Translations under genes and position numbers: made by a program
DNA from: Novosphingobium sp. ERN07
Lineage (GTDB): Bacteria > Pseudomonadota > Alphaproteobacteria > Sphingomonadales > Sphingomonadaceae
NCBI RefSeq assembly: GCF_012641335.1
Contig: NZ_JABAID010000018.1
Coordinates: 1 to 64,000, forward strand
DNA: 64,000 nt
Reading direction: 5' to 3'
Shown: positions 8,272 through 17,430 of the stretch, piece by piece
Numbering within the stretch: position 1 is the stretch's first letter
Layout of the letters: every line of letters starts with the position of its first letter
The notes under the pieces: model-generated
What the model saw: the letters and a program-made list of their open reading frames with translations, nothing else
What the model was told of the DNA's origin: nothing
Databases searched by the model: none

Positions 8272-9711
8272 TTAGAGCGTGCGCTGGCTTCGCGCCATGT
8301 CGATCCGGTCGCGCTCTTTGAGGAAGGCTTGCAGCGCCGTGCCTTCCATGCGCTTTCGGCTCGCCTCGTCCACGGGAATGCTGAGCGGGTCAACCCGTTC
8401 GCCATCGATATGGACCTCGTAATGCAGGTGCGGCCCGGTGGAGCGCCCCGTTGTGCCGACATCACCGATGCGCTGGCCCTGCGTTACGCGCACGCCTGCT
8501 GCGATGCCGGGGGCAAAGACGTTCTGGTGCAGATAATAGGTTTGCCAGCCGTTGTCGTGGCGCAGGATGGTGAGGTTGCCGTTAGCGCCTTTCATGGCGG
8601 CAAATTCGATCGTGCCATCGGCAGCAGCATAGATCGGCGTACCGGTGGGGGCGGCAAAATCAGTCCCGCCGTGCAGCTTGTTGTAGTGCAGCACGGGGTG
8701 GAAGCGCATTCCGAACTTGGATGTGATGCGCGCGCCGTCCACAGGGGTGCGCATCAGACCACGCTTTGTGGTCGCACCATTGCCATCGAACCATCCCGCA
8801 TCTTCGCCGGGTGGTTGGAAACGATAGAGCGCGAGGCTCTTTTTGGGTGTAGTCAACTGCGCGTAGAGCAGCTTGGGCTGGCCCACCGGCTCTCCATCGG
8901 CGTTGACTTCCTGATCGTAGGCGACTTCGAATACGTCGCCGGGGCTGACTTCGGAGGCGAGGTTGAAGTCATACGAGAAGGCGTTGATGAAATCGGGGAT
9001 CAACGTGTCGATCAATCCAGCGGATACCGCCGACGTATAGAAACTCTCGCTGTCGATCTCGCCGCGCAGAACCTCGATCTTGCGGCTGACATCGGCGGCG
9101 AGCGGGGTGACGGAGAACGTGCCGTCTGCCGCGCGGGCAAGGATCACGCCCGAACCGTTGATGTGGACGGCGCGCAACTGCTGCAACAATGCGCCACCTT
9201 CGCCCGGCAGCAGGACAATGATCGCGTGAATTTCGCCCACGCTGGCCAGATGCGGCGCTGCAGCCGCAGCGGCGGCAGACGCATCGTCCGCACGCACGCC
9301 CGCTTCGATCAGCGCGCCGGCAAGTTGGCCCGGTCCGGCGAGATTGATCGCGCGCTCCTGCGCATTGCTGGGCGCGGCGCTTGCGGCAGAGGGGCTGGCC
9401 GATGGCGCAATGATCGGGTCTACCGCTGTCAGCCAAGCGCTTATCGCACCTGCACCAAGGACAAGCACCGAACCGGCGATGGCAAATGCAAGGCGGCGGT
9501 GCGGCGCAGGGCGCTGAGCGGTGCTTTTGTGCCCGGTATCGGTGTGTGTGGTATGAGAAGGGGCAGCATTCGGGGCAGTGTGCTGCGGCTCGGCAACTTC
9601 GCGCCAGAACGCACCGATGCCTTCGCCCGATTCCTGTTTCTGAACAGGAGGGGGGGAATGCCGCCCATTACCGGCGACCCATTGTTTCGGATCGAAAGAA
9701 TCTTCGTCCAT
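8272..9711 (-). CDS. M23-family peptidoglycan DD-endopeptidase, membrane anchored
   Basis: A protein of 479 residues. ATG 9711 is preferred (GAGG upstream) to an in-frame GTG at 9774. An acidic cytoplasmic head is followed by one membrane helix near residues 70-95, a periplasmic domain, and a C-terminal LytM/M23 domain with the Zn ligands His347, Asp351 and His428-x-His430 (HGGTD, PHLHYEV). These enzymes cut peptide cross-links in the cell wall. The overall plan resembles the MepM/ShyA housekeeping type. It sits inside the T6SS locus between the spike genes and tssK, on the opposite strand, so a role in opening the wall for the secretion complex is possible but not shown. Confidence 0.85.
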   Translation of the reverse strand: MDEDSFDPKQWVAGNGRHSPPPVQKQESGEGIGAFWREVAEPQHTAPNAAPSHTTHTDTGHKSTAQRPAPHRRLAFAIAGSVLVLGAGAISAWLTAVDPIIAPSASPSAASAAPSNAQERAINLAGPGQLAGALIEAGVRADDASAAAAAAAPHLASVGEIHAIIVLLPGEGGALLQQLRAVHINGSGVILARAADGTFSVTPLAADVSRKIEVLRGEIDSESFYTSAVSAGLIDTLIPDFINAFSYDFNLASEVSPGDVFEVAYDQEVNADGEPVGQPKLLYAQLTTPKKSLALYRFQPPGEDAGWFDGNGATTKRGLMRTPVDGARITSKFGMRFHPVLHYNKLHGGTDFAAPTGTPIYAAADGTIEFAAMKGANGNLTILRHDNGWQTYYLHQNVFAPGIAAGVRVTQGQRIGDVGTTGRSTGPHLHYEVHIDGERVDPLSIPVDEASRKRMEGTALQAFLKERDRIDMARSQRTL

Positions 9712-9832
9712 CGCAAATCTCGCCTCAGAAGCGGGAGCAGTCGCCGTGAAATATTCGTGTCTGGCTATAACCACGCTTTTGCGAAGGGTGAAGGTGTGCT
9801 TAACAGTAATCTGCTGATTATCGGGGGAGCGG

Positions 9833-11173
9833 ATGTCGTTCGGAAGTCGTGTAGCCTGGCGTGAAGGGCAATTTCTTCGGCCACAGCACTTCCAGCAGGC
9901 CGATCGTGCGCTGTTGTGGCAGTTGCGCGCTCGTTCGGATTCGCTGCGCCCTTATCCGTGGGGGTTGACCGAGGTTGAGGTTGACGAGGATCTTGCAGCA
10001 ATCGGCAAGTTCACGCTGGTGCGTGCCAAAGGCGTCATGCCTGATGGCACGCCGTTCTCCATCCCCGATGACATGGCGCCGCCGCCGCCGCTTGATGTGC
10101 CGGTCGATACGCGCGATGCGATTGTCTATCTGACGTTGCCCGCAGCACAGGCTGGCGCGCAGGAGTTTGATGAGGCGGACGGGGCCGGGCCAGACATTCG
10201 CTTTCTGGTGGAAGAAAGCGAGATTGCCGACTGCTTTTCGCAGGATCGCAGTCAGGAACCGATTGAGGTGGCGCGGCCCAACCTGCGGCTCGGCGTGACG
10301 CGCGATCAGACATATGGCCGTATCCTGTGCGGGCTGGGCCAGATTCGTGAAATGCAGGGCAAGAAGGTCATGTTTGATGACCGATATATTCCGCCGTTGC
10401 TCGACATCCGTGGCTCGCGTCCATTGCGGCACGGACTGGTGGATATTCTGGGGCGGTGCGAACAGCGCGCGGACGAACTGGCGCTTCGCGCGGTAGAGGC
10501 GACTGACGGCGGGGCCGAAACTTTTGCCAGCTTCCTGCTGTTGCAGGCGCTCAATCGTTGGATTCCGGTGCTGCGCCATCTGGAGGCGCTGCCGATGGTT
10601 CACCCTGAACGGATGTATCAGGAACTGGCCAGCCTTGCTGGCGAAATTGCCACGCTGGTCAAGCCGGAGCGGAAGGCTCCACCGCTGCCGGCCTATGAGC
10701 ATGAGAACCTGCGCGGCACGTTCGAACCGCTGTTCGATCTGTTGCAGTCGATGCTTTCGGCTGTGTTTGATCGGTCGGCGGTGCAATTACCGCTTGAACC
10801 TATGGGGCCGGGGGCGTGGACGTCAACGATTACCGACCGCAATCTTTACCAGCATGGCTATTTCTACCTTGCCGTGCGCGCTGCGGCTTCGGTTGACGAA
10901 GTGCGGCAGATGTTCCCGGCTGTGGCCAAGATCGGCGCGGTCGAAAAGATGCGCCAGATCGTCGATTCCGCGCTGCCGGGTGTGCCTTTGCGGCACACGC
11001 CGACGCCGCCTTCGCAGCTTCGCGTGTTGCCGGGCTTCGTCTATTTTGAACTGGATCGCGGTGTGGGCGACTGGCGCGATTTCGCCACCGCTACTGCGCT
11101 CGGCTTGCATGTTGCGGGCGACTGGCCGCAGTTGCGGATGGAACTGTGGTGCGTGAAGAGGGCGGCGCGGTGA
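9833..11173 (+). CDS. tssK: T6SS baseplate subunit TssK
   Basis: A protein of 446 residues, the normal length for the family. It opens with the TssK signature 'VAWREGQFLRPQHFQ', and the middle contains the conserved 'FDDRYIPPLLDI'. TssK is a trimeric cytoplasmic baseplate adaptor that links TssF/TssG to the membrane complex. The start has a GGGGGAGCGG ribosome site. It begins the run tssK-tssL-tssM-tagF-pppA-ppkA. The gap of 121 bases to the divergent M23 gene should hold the promoter. Confidence 0.95.
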   Translation: MSFGSRVAWREGQFLRPQHFQQADRALLWQLRARSDSLRPYPWGLTEVEVDEDLAAIGKFTLVRAKGVMPDGTPFSIPDDMAPPPPLDVPVDTRDAIVYLTLPAAQAGAQEFDEADGAGPDIRFLVEESEIADCFSQDRSQEPIEVARPNLRLGVTRDQTYGRILCGLGQIREMQGKKVMFDDRYIPPLLDIRGSRPLRHGLVDILGRCEQRADELALRAVEATDGGAETFASFLLLQALNRWIPVLRHLEALPMVHPERMYQELASLAGEIATLVKPERKAPPLPAYEHENLRGTFEPLFDLLQSMLSAVFDRSAVQLPLEPMGPGAWTSTITDRNLYQHGYFYLAVRAAASVDEVRQMFPAVAKIGAVEKMRQIVDSALPGVPLRHTPTPPSQLRVLPGFVYFELDRGVGDWRDFATATALGLHVAGDWPQLRMELWCVKRAAR

Positions 11174-11207
11174 GCGTGGCGCGGGCTTGGTCGATGGAGC
11201 GTTTGGC

Positions 11208-12689
11208 ATGAGCGGAGATGGTTCTTCCGACAACGGCAATCGCACGGTCTTTCGGCCATCGCCGCTTGCCGGGATGCGCGGCGGCGCACCGGCGCAGCCT
11301 TCGCCCACAACGCAACCGCCGGTTGGTGGGGGGGCATGGGGCGCGCCGCCACCGATGGCACAGTCGCCAATGCCGCCGCAAGCACAGCCGTCCGGTTTTG
11401 GCGCTCCGCCCGCCGGATTTGGTGAACCGCCGCCGTCTTTCGCCGCACCGCAGCCGACGATGGGCGGAGATCGCCGTCTCAATGACGATGACATTCCCGT
11501 CCCTTCACGGCCGCGCGATACGCGCAGTCCACTAGTGATAGAGGCGGGCACCGTGCTGGCGCTGGCCGCTTCGGTGCGATCTGGCCGTGCGCGGATTGCT
11601 TTGCCCGATTTTCACCGCGAAGCGATGGAGGCAGTTGCCGCCTATGACCGGGCGATTGCGCCGCTTTATCCCGAAGAAACGCGAATGCGCGCCCGCTATG
11701 CCATCTGCGCGACGATTGACGATATTGCCCAAAACCTGCCGGGTGTGGGCGGCGATGGCGCGGAATGGGCGCGGCGCAGCCTTGTCGTCAGCTTCTTCCG
11801 CGAGAACATCGGGGGCGATCGTTTCTGGCAACTGGTCGACGATCTGCTCGCCCGGCCCGGCCAGAATGCCGAACTGATAGAGCTCTACGCCGATTGCCTT
11901 GCTGCGGGGTTCGAAGGTCGCTTCCGCGTGATGCCTGATGGCAAGGCACGTCTGCAACAGATCCTGACGAGCCTCTATGGCGCGCTGGAACACCCCCGCT
12001 CGCTTTCGCAGATGGAAATCGCGCCGATGTGGCGTGGAGCCGATGCGCCACTGCGCAAGATCAGCCCCTGGAGCAAGATCGCGCTCGCTGCGGCTGCTGC
12101 ACTGGCGGTTTTGCTGGCGATCTACATCGTGCTGCGGCTGCTGCTGATGACGGCGGGATCGGACTCGTTGAAAAGCGCGAAGGCATTGATGCCGCAAGAG
12201 AACCTGCGTCTCTCGCGCATGGGGGCGGCTCCCCCGCCCGCTGCGGAAAGCGACCAGTTGATCAGGATGCGCAAGTTCCTTGAACCTGAAGTACGCCAGA
12301 ACCTCGTTGTGGTCGAAGAAGACGGCAGTACCGTGCGCGTGCGCACGACGGTCGGCCAGTTGTTCGAGTCCGGCTCCGACCAGCTTGAACCGGGCCGCGC
12401 CGATCTGTTCGAACGTATTGGCCGCGCGGTAGAGGCCGAACCGGGGCAGGTGACGGTTGAGGGGCATTCGGACTCCGACCAGATCAGTGGTCTGGCCTTC
12501 CCCGATAATACCGCGCTTTCGCAGGCGCGCGCGCAGGCCGTGGCCGGCATTCTTGGCTCGGTTCTGACCAATCCGGGGCGCATTTCGGTGCAAGGATTTG
12601 GCGACAGCCGTCCGATTGCCGATAATGGCTCCGCCGAAGGCAAGGCGCTTAACCGCCGTGTCGAAGTCATCATTCCGCGTCAGCGCTAA
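11208..12689 (+). CDS. tssL: T6SS membrane protein TssL (DotU) with C-terminal OmpA domain
   Basis: A protein of 493 residues; ATG 11208 has GGAG upstream, while an in-frame TTG at 11187 is less likely. Residues 1-100 are Pro/Gly-rich and probably disordered. A DotU domain follows (~110-275), then one membrane helix (~288-311) and a periplasmic OmpA-like peptidoglycan-binding domain (~350-490, 'VEGHSDSDQ' and 'LNRRVEVI'). TssL works with TssM in the inner membrane. The OmpA extension ties the complex to the cell wall. Such extended TssL proteins are typical where the outer-membrane lipoprotein TssJ is absent, as seems to be the case here. Confidence 0.95.
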   Translation: MSGDGSSDNGNRTVFRPSPLAGMRGGAPAQPSPTTQPPVGGGAWGAPPPMAQSPMPPQAQPSGFGAPPAGFGEPPPSFAAPQPTMGGDRRLNDDDIPVPSRPRDTRSPLVIEAGTVLALAASVRSGRARIALPDFHREAMEAVAAYDRAIAPLYPEETRMRARYAICATIDDIAQNLPGVGGDGAEWARRSLVVSFFRENIGGDRFWQLVDDLLARPGQNAELIELYADCLAAGFEGRFRVMPDGKARLQQILTSLYGALEHPRSLSQMEIAPMWRGADAPLRKISPWSKIALAAAAALAVLLAIYIVLRLLLMTAGSDSLKSAKALMPQENLRLSRMGAAPPPAAESDQLIRMRKFLEPEVRQNLVVVEEDGSTVRVRTTVGQLFESGSDQLEPGRADLFERIGRAVEAEPGQVTVEGHSDSDQISGLAFPDNTALSQARAQAVAGILGSVLTNPGRISVQGFGDSRPIADNGSAEGKALNRRVEVIIPRQR

Positions 12690-12707
12690 TCGAAAGAGGC
12701 GACGCCT

Positions 12708-15700
12708 GTGAAGAAGTTTTTCGGCAACTGGTGGGTCTTGAGTGGCCTGGTCGTGCTATTCCTCGTGCTGGTGTTCTGCATCGGCCTGCCGATTTTCGTG
12801 CGTATGTTGTCGCCCTGGTGGGTGCGGCTGTTGCTACTGGCGGTTATTGTGGTTCCGTGGTGCGTGCTGGGCTGGCAGCGCGTGCGCAAGGCGCGCAAGG
12901 CCGCAGCGGCGATTGCGGCGGAGCTTTCCGCTCCGGCACCGGGCGATGCCGAAGGGCAGGCCGTTGCGGCGCGCATGGCAGAGGCGCTGGCCTCGCTGCG
13001 TTCCGGTTCGGGCAACCGGCGTGATTATCTTTATAACCGCCCGTGGTACGTGATCATCGGCCCGCCGGGAGCGGGTAAGACCACCGCGCTGCTCAATTCC
13101 GGCCTGCGCTTCCCGCTGTCCGACCAATCGTTCAAGGGCGTTGGCGGCACGCGCAATCTGGATTTCTGGTTCGCTGATGAAGCCGTGATGGTCGATACGG
13201 CGGGCCGCTACACCACGCAGGATTCGGATCAGGCCGCAGATGCCAAGGGCTGGACTAGCTTTCTCAGTTTGATGAAACGGCACCGCCCGCTCTCGCCGGT
13301 AAATGGTGTGATTGTGGCGATTGGAGTGGACGAACTGCTGCAGGCAGACCGTGCGGGGCTGGATCGCCACGCCGCGCTGGTGCGCCGCCGTTTGACAGAA
13401 GTGCGGTCGACGTTGGAAGTTTCGGTGCCGGTCTATCTGCTGCTGACCAAGGCCGATCTGATCGCGGGTTTCAGCGAATTTTACGATGATCTCGACGTGG
13501 AAGGCCGCCGTGCCGTTCTCGGTGCTACTCTTCCGGTCGAGGTGAAAAAACCCACCAGCGACGATGTGGTTGGCGCTTTCGACGCCGTGATTGCGGCGCA
13601 GCAGGCCCGGCAGGCCAAGCGCCTGTTCGAGGAAGTGGACCAAGCCCGGCGCAGCCTGATCCTCGGTTTCCCGGCGCAACTGGGTGCGTTGCGCAACCGC
13701 ATGGCGCGCTTTATCGATGGCGCGTTTCTTTCGGGCGATCAGCCTGCGGGCACGTTGCGCGGGTTCTATTTCACCAGCGGCGTCCAGCAGGGCGCACCAC
13801 TTGACCGCATTCTGGCAGGCGTTGCCGAAAGCTATCAGAGCGCAACGCGCGCCTCTGGCGGTTCGGGCCGTACCTATTTCCTTAACCGCGTGCTGACCGA
13901 AGTTGTGTTTGGAGAAGCAGGGCTGGTCGAGGCTGATCCCGCCGCCCGCCGCCGCCAGCAGGCGCGGACCACGGCAGGCGTGATCGGCGTGGCTGCTGCT
14001 GCTGCGGTCGTCGTAGCTCTGTGGGGCGTCAGTTTCTGGCAGAACCGGTCGTTCCAGTCGGCGCTTGGCCAGTCATCGGCACAGGCCGCGACGCTTATCC
14101 AGCAGACCGGCGTCGATCTGGTGGAAGTGCGCGATACCGATCCCGATCTTGAACAGGCGTTGATCACGCTGCGCGCGCTGCGCACCCTGCCGCAGGGTTA
14201 TGCCGAACAGGCCGCTGGCGAACCGGGCCTGTTCAAGCGCTTCGGTCTTTACCAGTCGAGCCATGCCGATGCGGCGGTCGAAGCTTATCGCGCAGGCCTG
14301 CGTCGTATTCTTCTGCCCCGCCTGTTGCTGCGTGCAGAGCAATACATGGCGGCCAATTCTGCCGATCCGATGGCGATCTATCAGCCGCTAAAGGTTTACC
14401 TGATGCTGGGCGGGCAGGGACCGCTTGATCCCGGCACGGTCAAATCGTGGGTAGAGGGCGATTGGCTGAACGAACAGTTCCCCGGTGCAGACCGGGCACC
14501 GGTGCGCAAGGAGCTGAGTGAACACCTCGCCGCGCTGCTGGAAGATCAGGGCATGTCTTCCGATTGGGCCGGGCGCAAGGCTCCGCTCGATGGCACGGCT
14601 ATCGCTTCGGCCCGCGCGGCTTTGCAGACGCTGAGCTTGGCCGATCGCGCCTATGCCGTGCTGCGCCAAAAGGCGCTGGCCGGGGTCGAGCAACCGTGGC
14701 GGGCAAGTGCTGCGATTTCTGCGGGCGATGCGCAGGCTTTTGCCAACGGGGCCGAAGTCATGCTGCTGGAAGTGCCCTATTTCTACACCCGCGAGGGGTA
14801 CGAAAAGGCCTATCTGCCGGGTTTGGTGACTGTGGCGGGCGATTTGCAGAAAGATCTTTGGGTCTTGGGCGAGGGCGCTGAAACAGCAGGCGTTCAGGCA
14901 CAGGTCGAACAAATCCGCCCCGGCGTCGCCGCGCTTTATGCCCGCGATTATATCGAGGCATGGGAGCGGGTTGCGACTCTGCCCACGCCCGGCAACCTGT
15001 TCGGTGATCCGGCGGTTCTGGGCGCTTTCGCCAAATCGCCATCGCCGCTGAAGGTGCTGCTGATCGAACTGCGCAAGAACACCAGCTTTGCAGGGGGCGC
15101 AAAGGCTTTGGGCGACATGGCCAATGCCAAGATCGAATCCTCGCGCTTCGGCAAACTGGCGCAGGCGGCGGCAGCTTCTGCGGCAGGGCCGCAGGTTGAT
15201 GCGGCAACGGCCATCACCTCGCACTTCAAGCCGGTTCACGACTATGTGGGTGACGGTAAGGCCCCTGCTCCAATCGATGATTTCGTGGGCGCGATCAAGA
15301 AAGCGGGCGAGGCGATCAATTCGGCCAAGCTAGCGGGCGGCGGCATGGGGGCTGACGCGGTGCAAAGCCAGATGGCGATGGCACTGGGGGCCGTAGCCAC
15401 CAGCGCGGGCGGTGCGCCACCGCAATTGCAGAACTTCGTAGCAGCGGCCACCAGCGGCGGTTCAACCGCCACTACGGCGGCGGCGCAAGGTGCGCTTAGC
15501 GATGCCTACGCCCAGTCGGTCTTTCCCGATTGCCAGCTTGCCACGCAGGACCGCTACCCTTTTGTCGGAACCGCCGTGGCCGACGCTTCGCTGGCTGATG
15601 TCCAGCGGATCTTTGGCCTCGGCGGTACGCTGGACAGCTTCATTCAAGGGCGGATCGTGCCGCTGCTGGATCTGACCGGGCCGGTCTGGCGCTGGAACGC

Positions 15701-16172
15701 ACAAAGTCCGCAGACGGCCACGCTCAATCCTTCCACGCCGGAAGAGTTCGTCAAGGCGCGGCAACTGCGCGATATTCTGGCGGGTGGGTTGAATGTGAAG
15801 GTTGAGGCCAAGGCCTTTGGTGCGGGCGTCGATGCCGTGGAAATGGTTGTCGGCAATACACGCTATAATTTCGAACGTGGCTCGTTGGGCACGCAAAAGC
15901 CGCTGGCGTGGTCACCGCAGGGCAATTTGCCGGTCGCTTCGGTTGCCCTGATGTCTGGCGGGGCGAAAGTGGGTGGGGTGGAAACCGAAGGCCCTTGGGC
16001 GCTGTTTCGCCTTATGGATGCCGCGCGCAAGGAGAACGCCGGTCCGCTGGCTGTGCTGGCAACGTTCGGTTCAGGCGCGCAGACGGCGGTATTCAAGATC
16101 AGCCTGCCCAACGATCGTAATCCGTTCGGGCGGGGCGGGCTGTGGAGCTTCCGATGCCCGACGGTGCTGTGA
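12708..16172 (+). CDS. tssM: T6SS inner-membrane protein TssM (IcmF)
   Basis: A protein of 1,154 residues starting at GTG 12708 (AAAGAGG upstream). Two N-terminal membrane helices (~7-28 and ~32-50) precede a cytoplasmic GTPase-like domain with an intact Walker A (G118-PPGAG-K124-T125) and 'VDTAGRY'. A third helix lies at ~422-446, followed by the long periplasmic IcmF/DUF1215-type region. TssM forms the trans-envelope channel with TssL. With no TssJ visible in the cluster, how its periplasmic end contacts the outer membrane is open. The end overlaps tagF by 19 bp. Confidence 0.95.
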   Translation: MKKFFGNWWVLSGLVVLFLVLVFCIGLPIFVRMLSPWWVRLLLLAVIVVPWCVLGWQRVRKARKAAAAIAAELSAPAPGDAEGQAVAARMAEALASLRSGSGNRRDYLYNRPWYVIIGPPGAGKTTALLNSGLRFPLSDQSFKGVGGTRNLDFWFADEAVMVDTAGRYTTQDSDQAADAKGWTSFLSLMKRHRPLSPVNGVIVAIGVDELLQADRAGLDRHAALVRRRLTEVRSTLEVSVPVYLLLTKADLIAGFSEFYDDLDVEGRRAVLGATLPVEVKKPTSDDVVGAFDAVIAAQQARQAKRLFEEVDQARRSLILGFPAQLGALRNRMARFIDGAFLSGDQPAGTLRGFYFTSGVQQGAPLDRILAGVAESYQSATRASGGSGRTYFLNRVLTEVVFGEAGLVEADPAARRRQQARTTAGVIGVAAAAAVVVALWGVSFWQNRSFQSALGQSSAQAATLIQQTGVDLVEVRDTDPDLEQALITLRALRTLPQGYAEQAAGEPGLFKRFGLYQSSHADAAVEAYRAGLRRILLPRLLLRAEQYMAANSADPMAIYQPLKVYLMLGGQGPLDPGTVKSWVEGDWLNEQFPGADRAPVRKELSEHLAALLEDQGMSSDWAGRKAPLDGTAIASARAALQTLSLADRAYAVLRQKALAGVEQPWRASAAISAGDAQAFANGAEVMLLEVPYFYTREGYEKAYLPGLVTVAGDLQKDLWVLGEGAETAGVQAQVEQIRPGVAALYARDYIEAWERVATLPTPGNLFGDPAVLGAFAKSPSPLKVLLIELRKNTSFAGGAKALGDMANAKIESSRFGKLAQAAAASAAGPQVDAATAITSHFKPVHDYVGDGKAPAPIDDFVGAIKKAGEAINSAKLAGGGMGADAVQSQMAMALGAVATSAGGAPPQLQNFVAAATSGGSTATTAAAQGALSDAYAQSVFPDCQLATQDRYPFVGTAVADASLADVQRIFGLGGTLDSFIQGRIVPLLDLTGPVWRWNAQSPQTATLNPSTPEEFVKARQLRDILAGGLNVKVEAKAFGAGVDAVEMVVGNTRYNFERGSLGTQKPLAWSPQGNLPVASVALMSGGAKVGGVETEGPWALFRLMDAARKENAGPLAVLATFGSGAQTAVFKISLPNDRNPFGRGGLWSFRCPTVL

Positions 16173-16681
16173 TCCGCTACCTTTTTGGAAAGCTTCCGGC
16201 GCACGGTGATTTCGTTTCGCGCGGATTGGATACTTCCGTACGTGACGAGCTAGACCGCTGGCTGACCGCAGAGATGGAGAGGGCGCAAGCCGTGTGGGAA
16301 GGCGCTTTCGACTGGCGTTATGAGGCGGCGCCGGTCTGGCATTTTGTCGACGAGGATGGCAATGGCGGTTGGAGCGGGGGCATACTTTGCGCTTCGGCAG
16401 ACCGGGTGGGGCGGCGGTTTCCGCTGATATTTGCTGCATCTGCGCCCGATTGCGCTGCGGCAGTTTCGCTTTCGGCAGGGTGCCTCGTGCTGGTCGGGCA
16501 GGGCTTTGCAGAAGGGTGGGACGCTGATTGCATGGTGGAGGCTCCGCTTGCGCCGGAAAGCCTGCCGTGGCAGCCGAAAGGTGCGTCATGGGCGCTGGTC
16601 GGAGAGGATGGACCTGTGGTGGAATATCAAGGTAGGACTCCGACAGGGGTGATCGAGCGGATGCTGGAGATGGCCGCATGA
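16154..16681 (+). CDS. tagF: T6SS-associated protein TagF
   Basis: A protein of 175 residues from ATG 16154 (GGAG 6 bases upstream); an in-frame GTG at 16142 would add four residues. The TagF/ImpM signature 'FGKLPAHGDFVSRGL' and 'DRVGRRFPLIF' are clear. TagF blocks T6SS assembly after translation, in Pseudomonas and Agrobacterium by binding Fha. It lies directly upstream of the phosphatase with a 4-bp overlap (ATGA), which matches its known genetic link with the PpkA/PppA switch. In some species TagF is fused to PppA; here they are separate. Confidence 0.92.
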   Translation: MPDGAVIRYLFGKLPAHGDFVSRGLDTSVRDELDRWLTAEMERAQAVWEGAFDWRYEAAPVWHFVDEDGNGGWSGGILCASADRVGRRFPLIFAASAPDCAAAVSLSAGCLVLVGQGFAEGWDADCMVEAPLAPESLPWQPKGASWALVGEDGPVVEYQGRTPTGVIERMLEMAA

Positions 16682-17430
16682 CCAATACGTTCCGCATCGA
16701 GGACAACGCGCTGAGCCATGTGGGCAAAGTGCGCAGCCAGAACGAAGACAGTCACTTCACCGATCCTGAAGCGGGTGTGTGGCTGGTGGCGGATGGCATG
16801 GGTGGCCACACCAATGGCAAGTTGGCGTCAGAAGCGCTGGCCGCCGCAGTTGGTGCGGTTCGCGTGCCCGACGCCCTTGATGCCGCTTGCACCGTGGTGG
16901 CCAACGCGATCCATTCGGCCAACACCGCGATCTTCGGCCATGCACAGGAAGCCGGGGTGCAGATGGGATCGACAGTCGTAGCGCTGGTGGTGCGCGGCGA
17001 TGAATTCGCGGTCCTCTGGGCCGGCGACAGCAGGGCCTACCTGCACCGTGATGGCCAGTTGATCCAGCTTACGCGCGATCACACCCAAGTGCAGGAAATG
17101 GTCGATCGCGGCCTGCTCGATCCGGCGGATGTCGAAGATCATCCGATGAAGCACGTGCTTTCGCGCGCCGTCGGCGTGCAGGATACGCTGGAGATCGATG
17201 CCATCCGCGATCAATTGCAGACCCGCGATCTGTTCCTGCTGTGCAGCGACGGTCTTTACGGCGTTGTCGGAGAAGCGGAAATCGCCCGGATCGTGACCGA
17301 ACGCGGCATTGCCGCTGGCGAAGATTTGATTGAGGCCAGTCTGGCCGGTGGAGCGCCGGACAATATCACAGTCGCGCTGGTAAGCGTGACCGAACCCACC
17401 CTGCTGGTCCTGAACGGAGCGTCATCGTGA
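16678..17430 (+). CDS. pppA: PP2C-type Ser/Thr phosphatase PppA
   Basis: A protein of 250 residues. The metal-binding motifs of PP2C are complete: 'NEDS' near the N-terminus, 'VADGMGGH', 'WAGDSRAYL', 'CSDGLYGVV' and 'PDNITVALV'. PppA removes the phosphate that PpkA puts on Fha-type proteins and so switches the T6SS off. It overlaps tagF by ATGA and ppkA by GTGA, so all three should be made in fixed ratio. It is cytoplasmic, with no signal peptide. Confidence 0.93.
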   Translation: MTNTFRIEDNALSHVGKVRSQNEDSHFTDPEAGVWLVADGMGGHTNGKLASEALAAAVGAVRVPDALDAACTVVANAIHSANTAIFGHAQEAGVQMGSTVVALVVRGDEFAVLWAGDSRAYLHRDGQLIQLTRDHTQVQEMVDRGLLDPADVEDHPMKHVLSRAVGVQDTLEIDAIRDQLQTRDLFLLCSDGLYGVVGEAEIARIVTERGIAAGEDLIEASLAGGAPDNITVALVSVTEPTLLVLNGASS

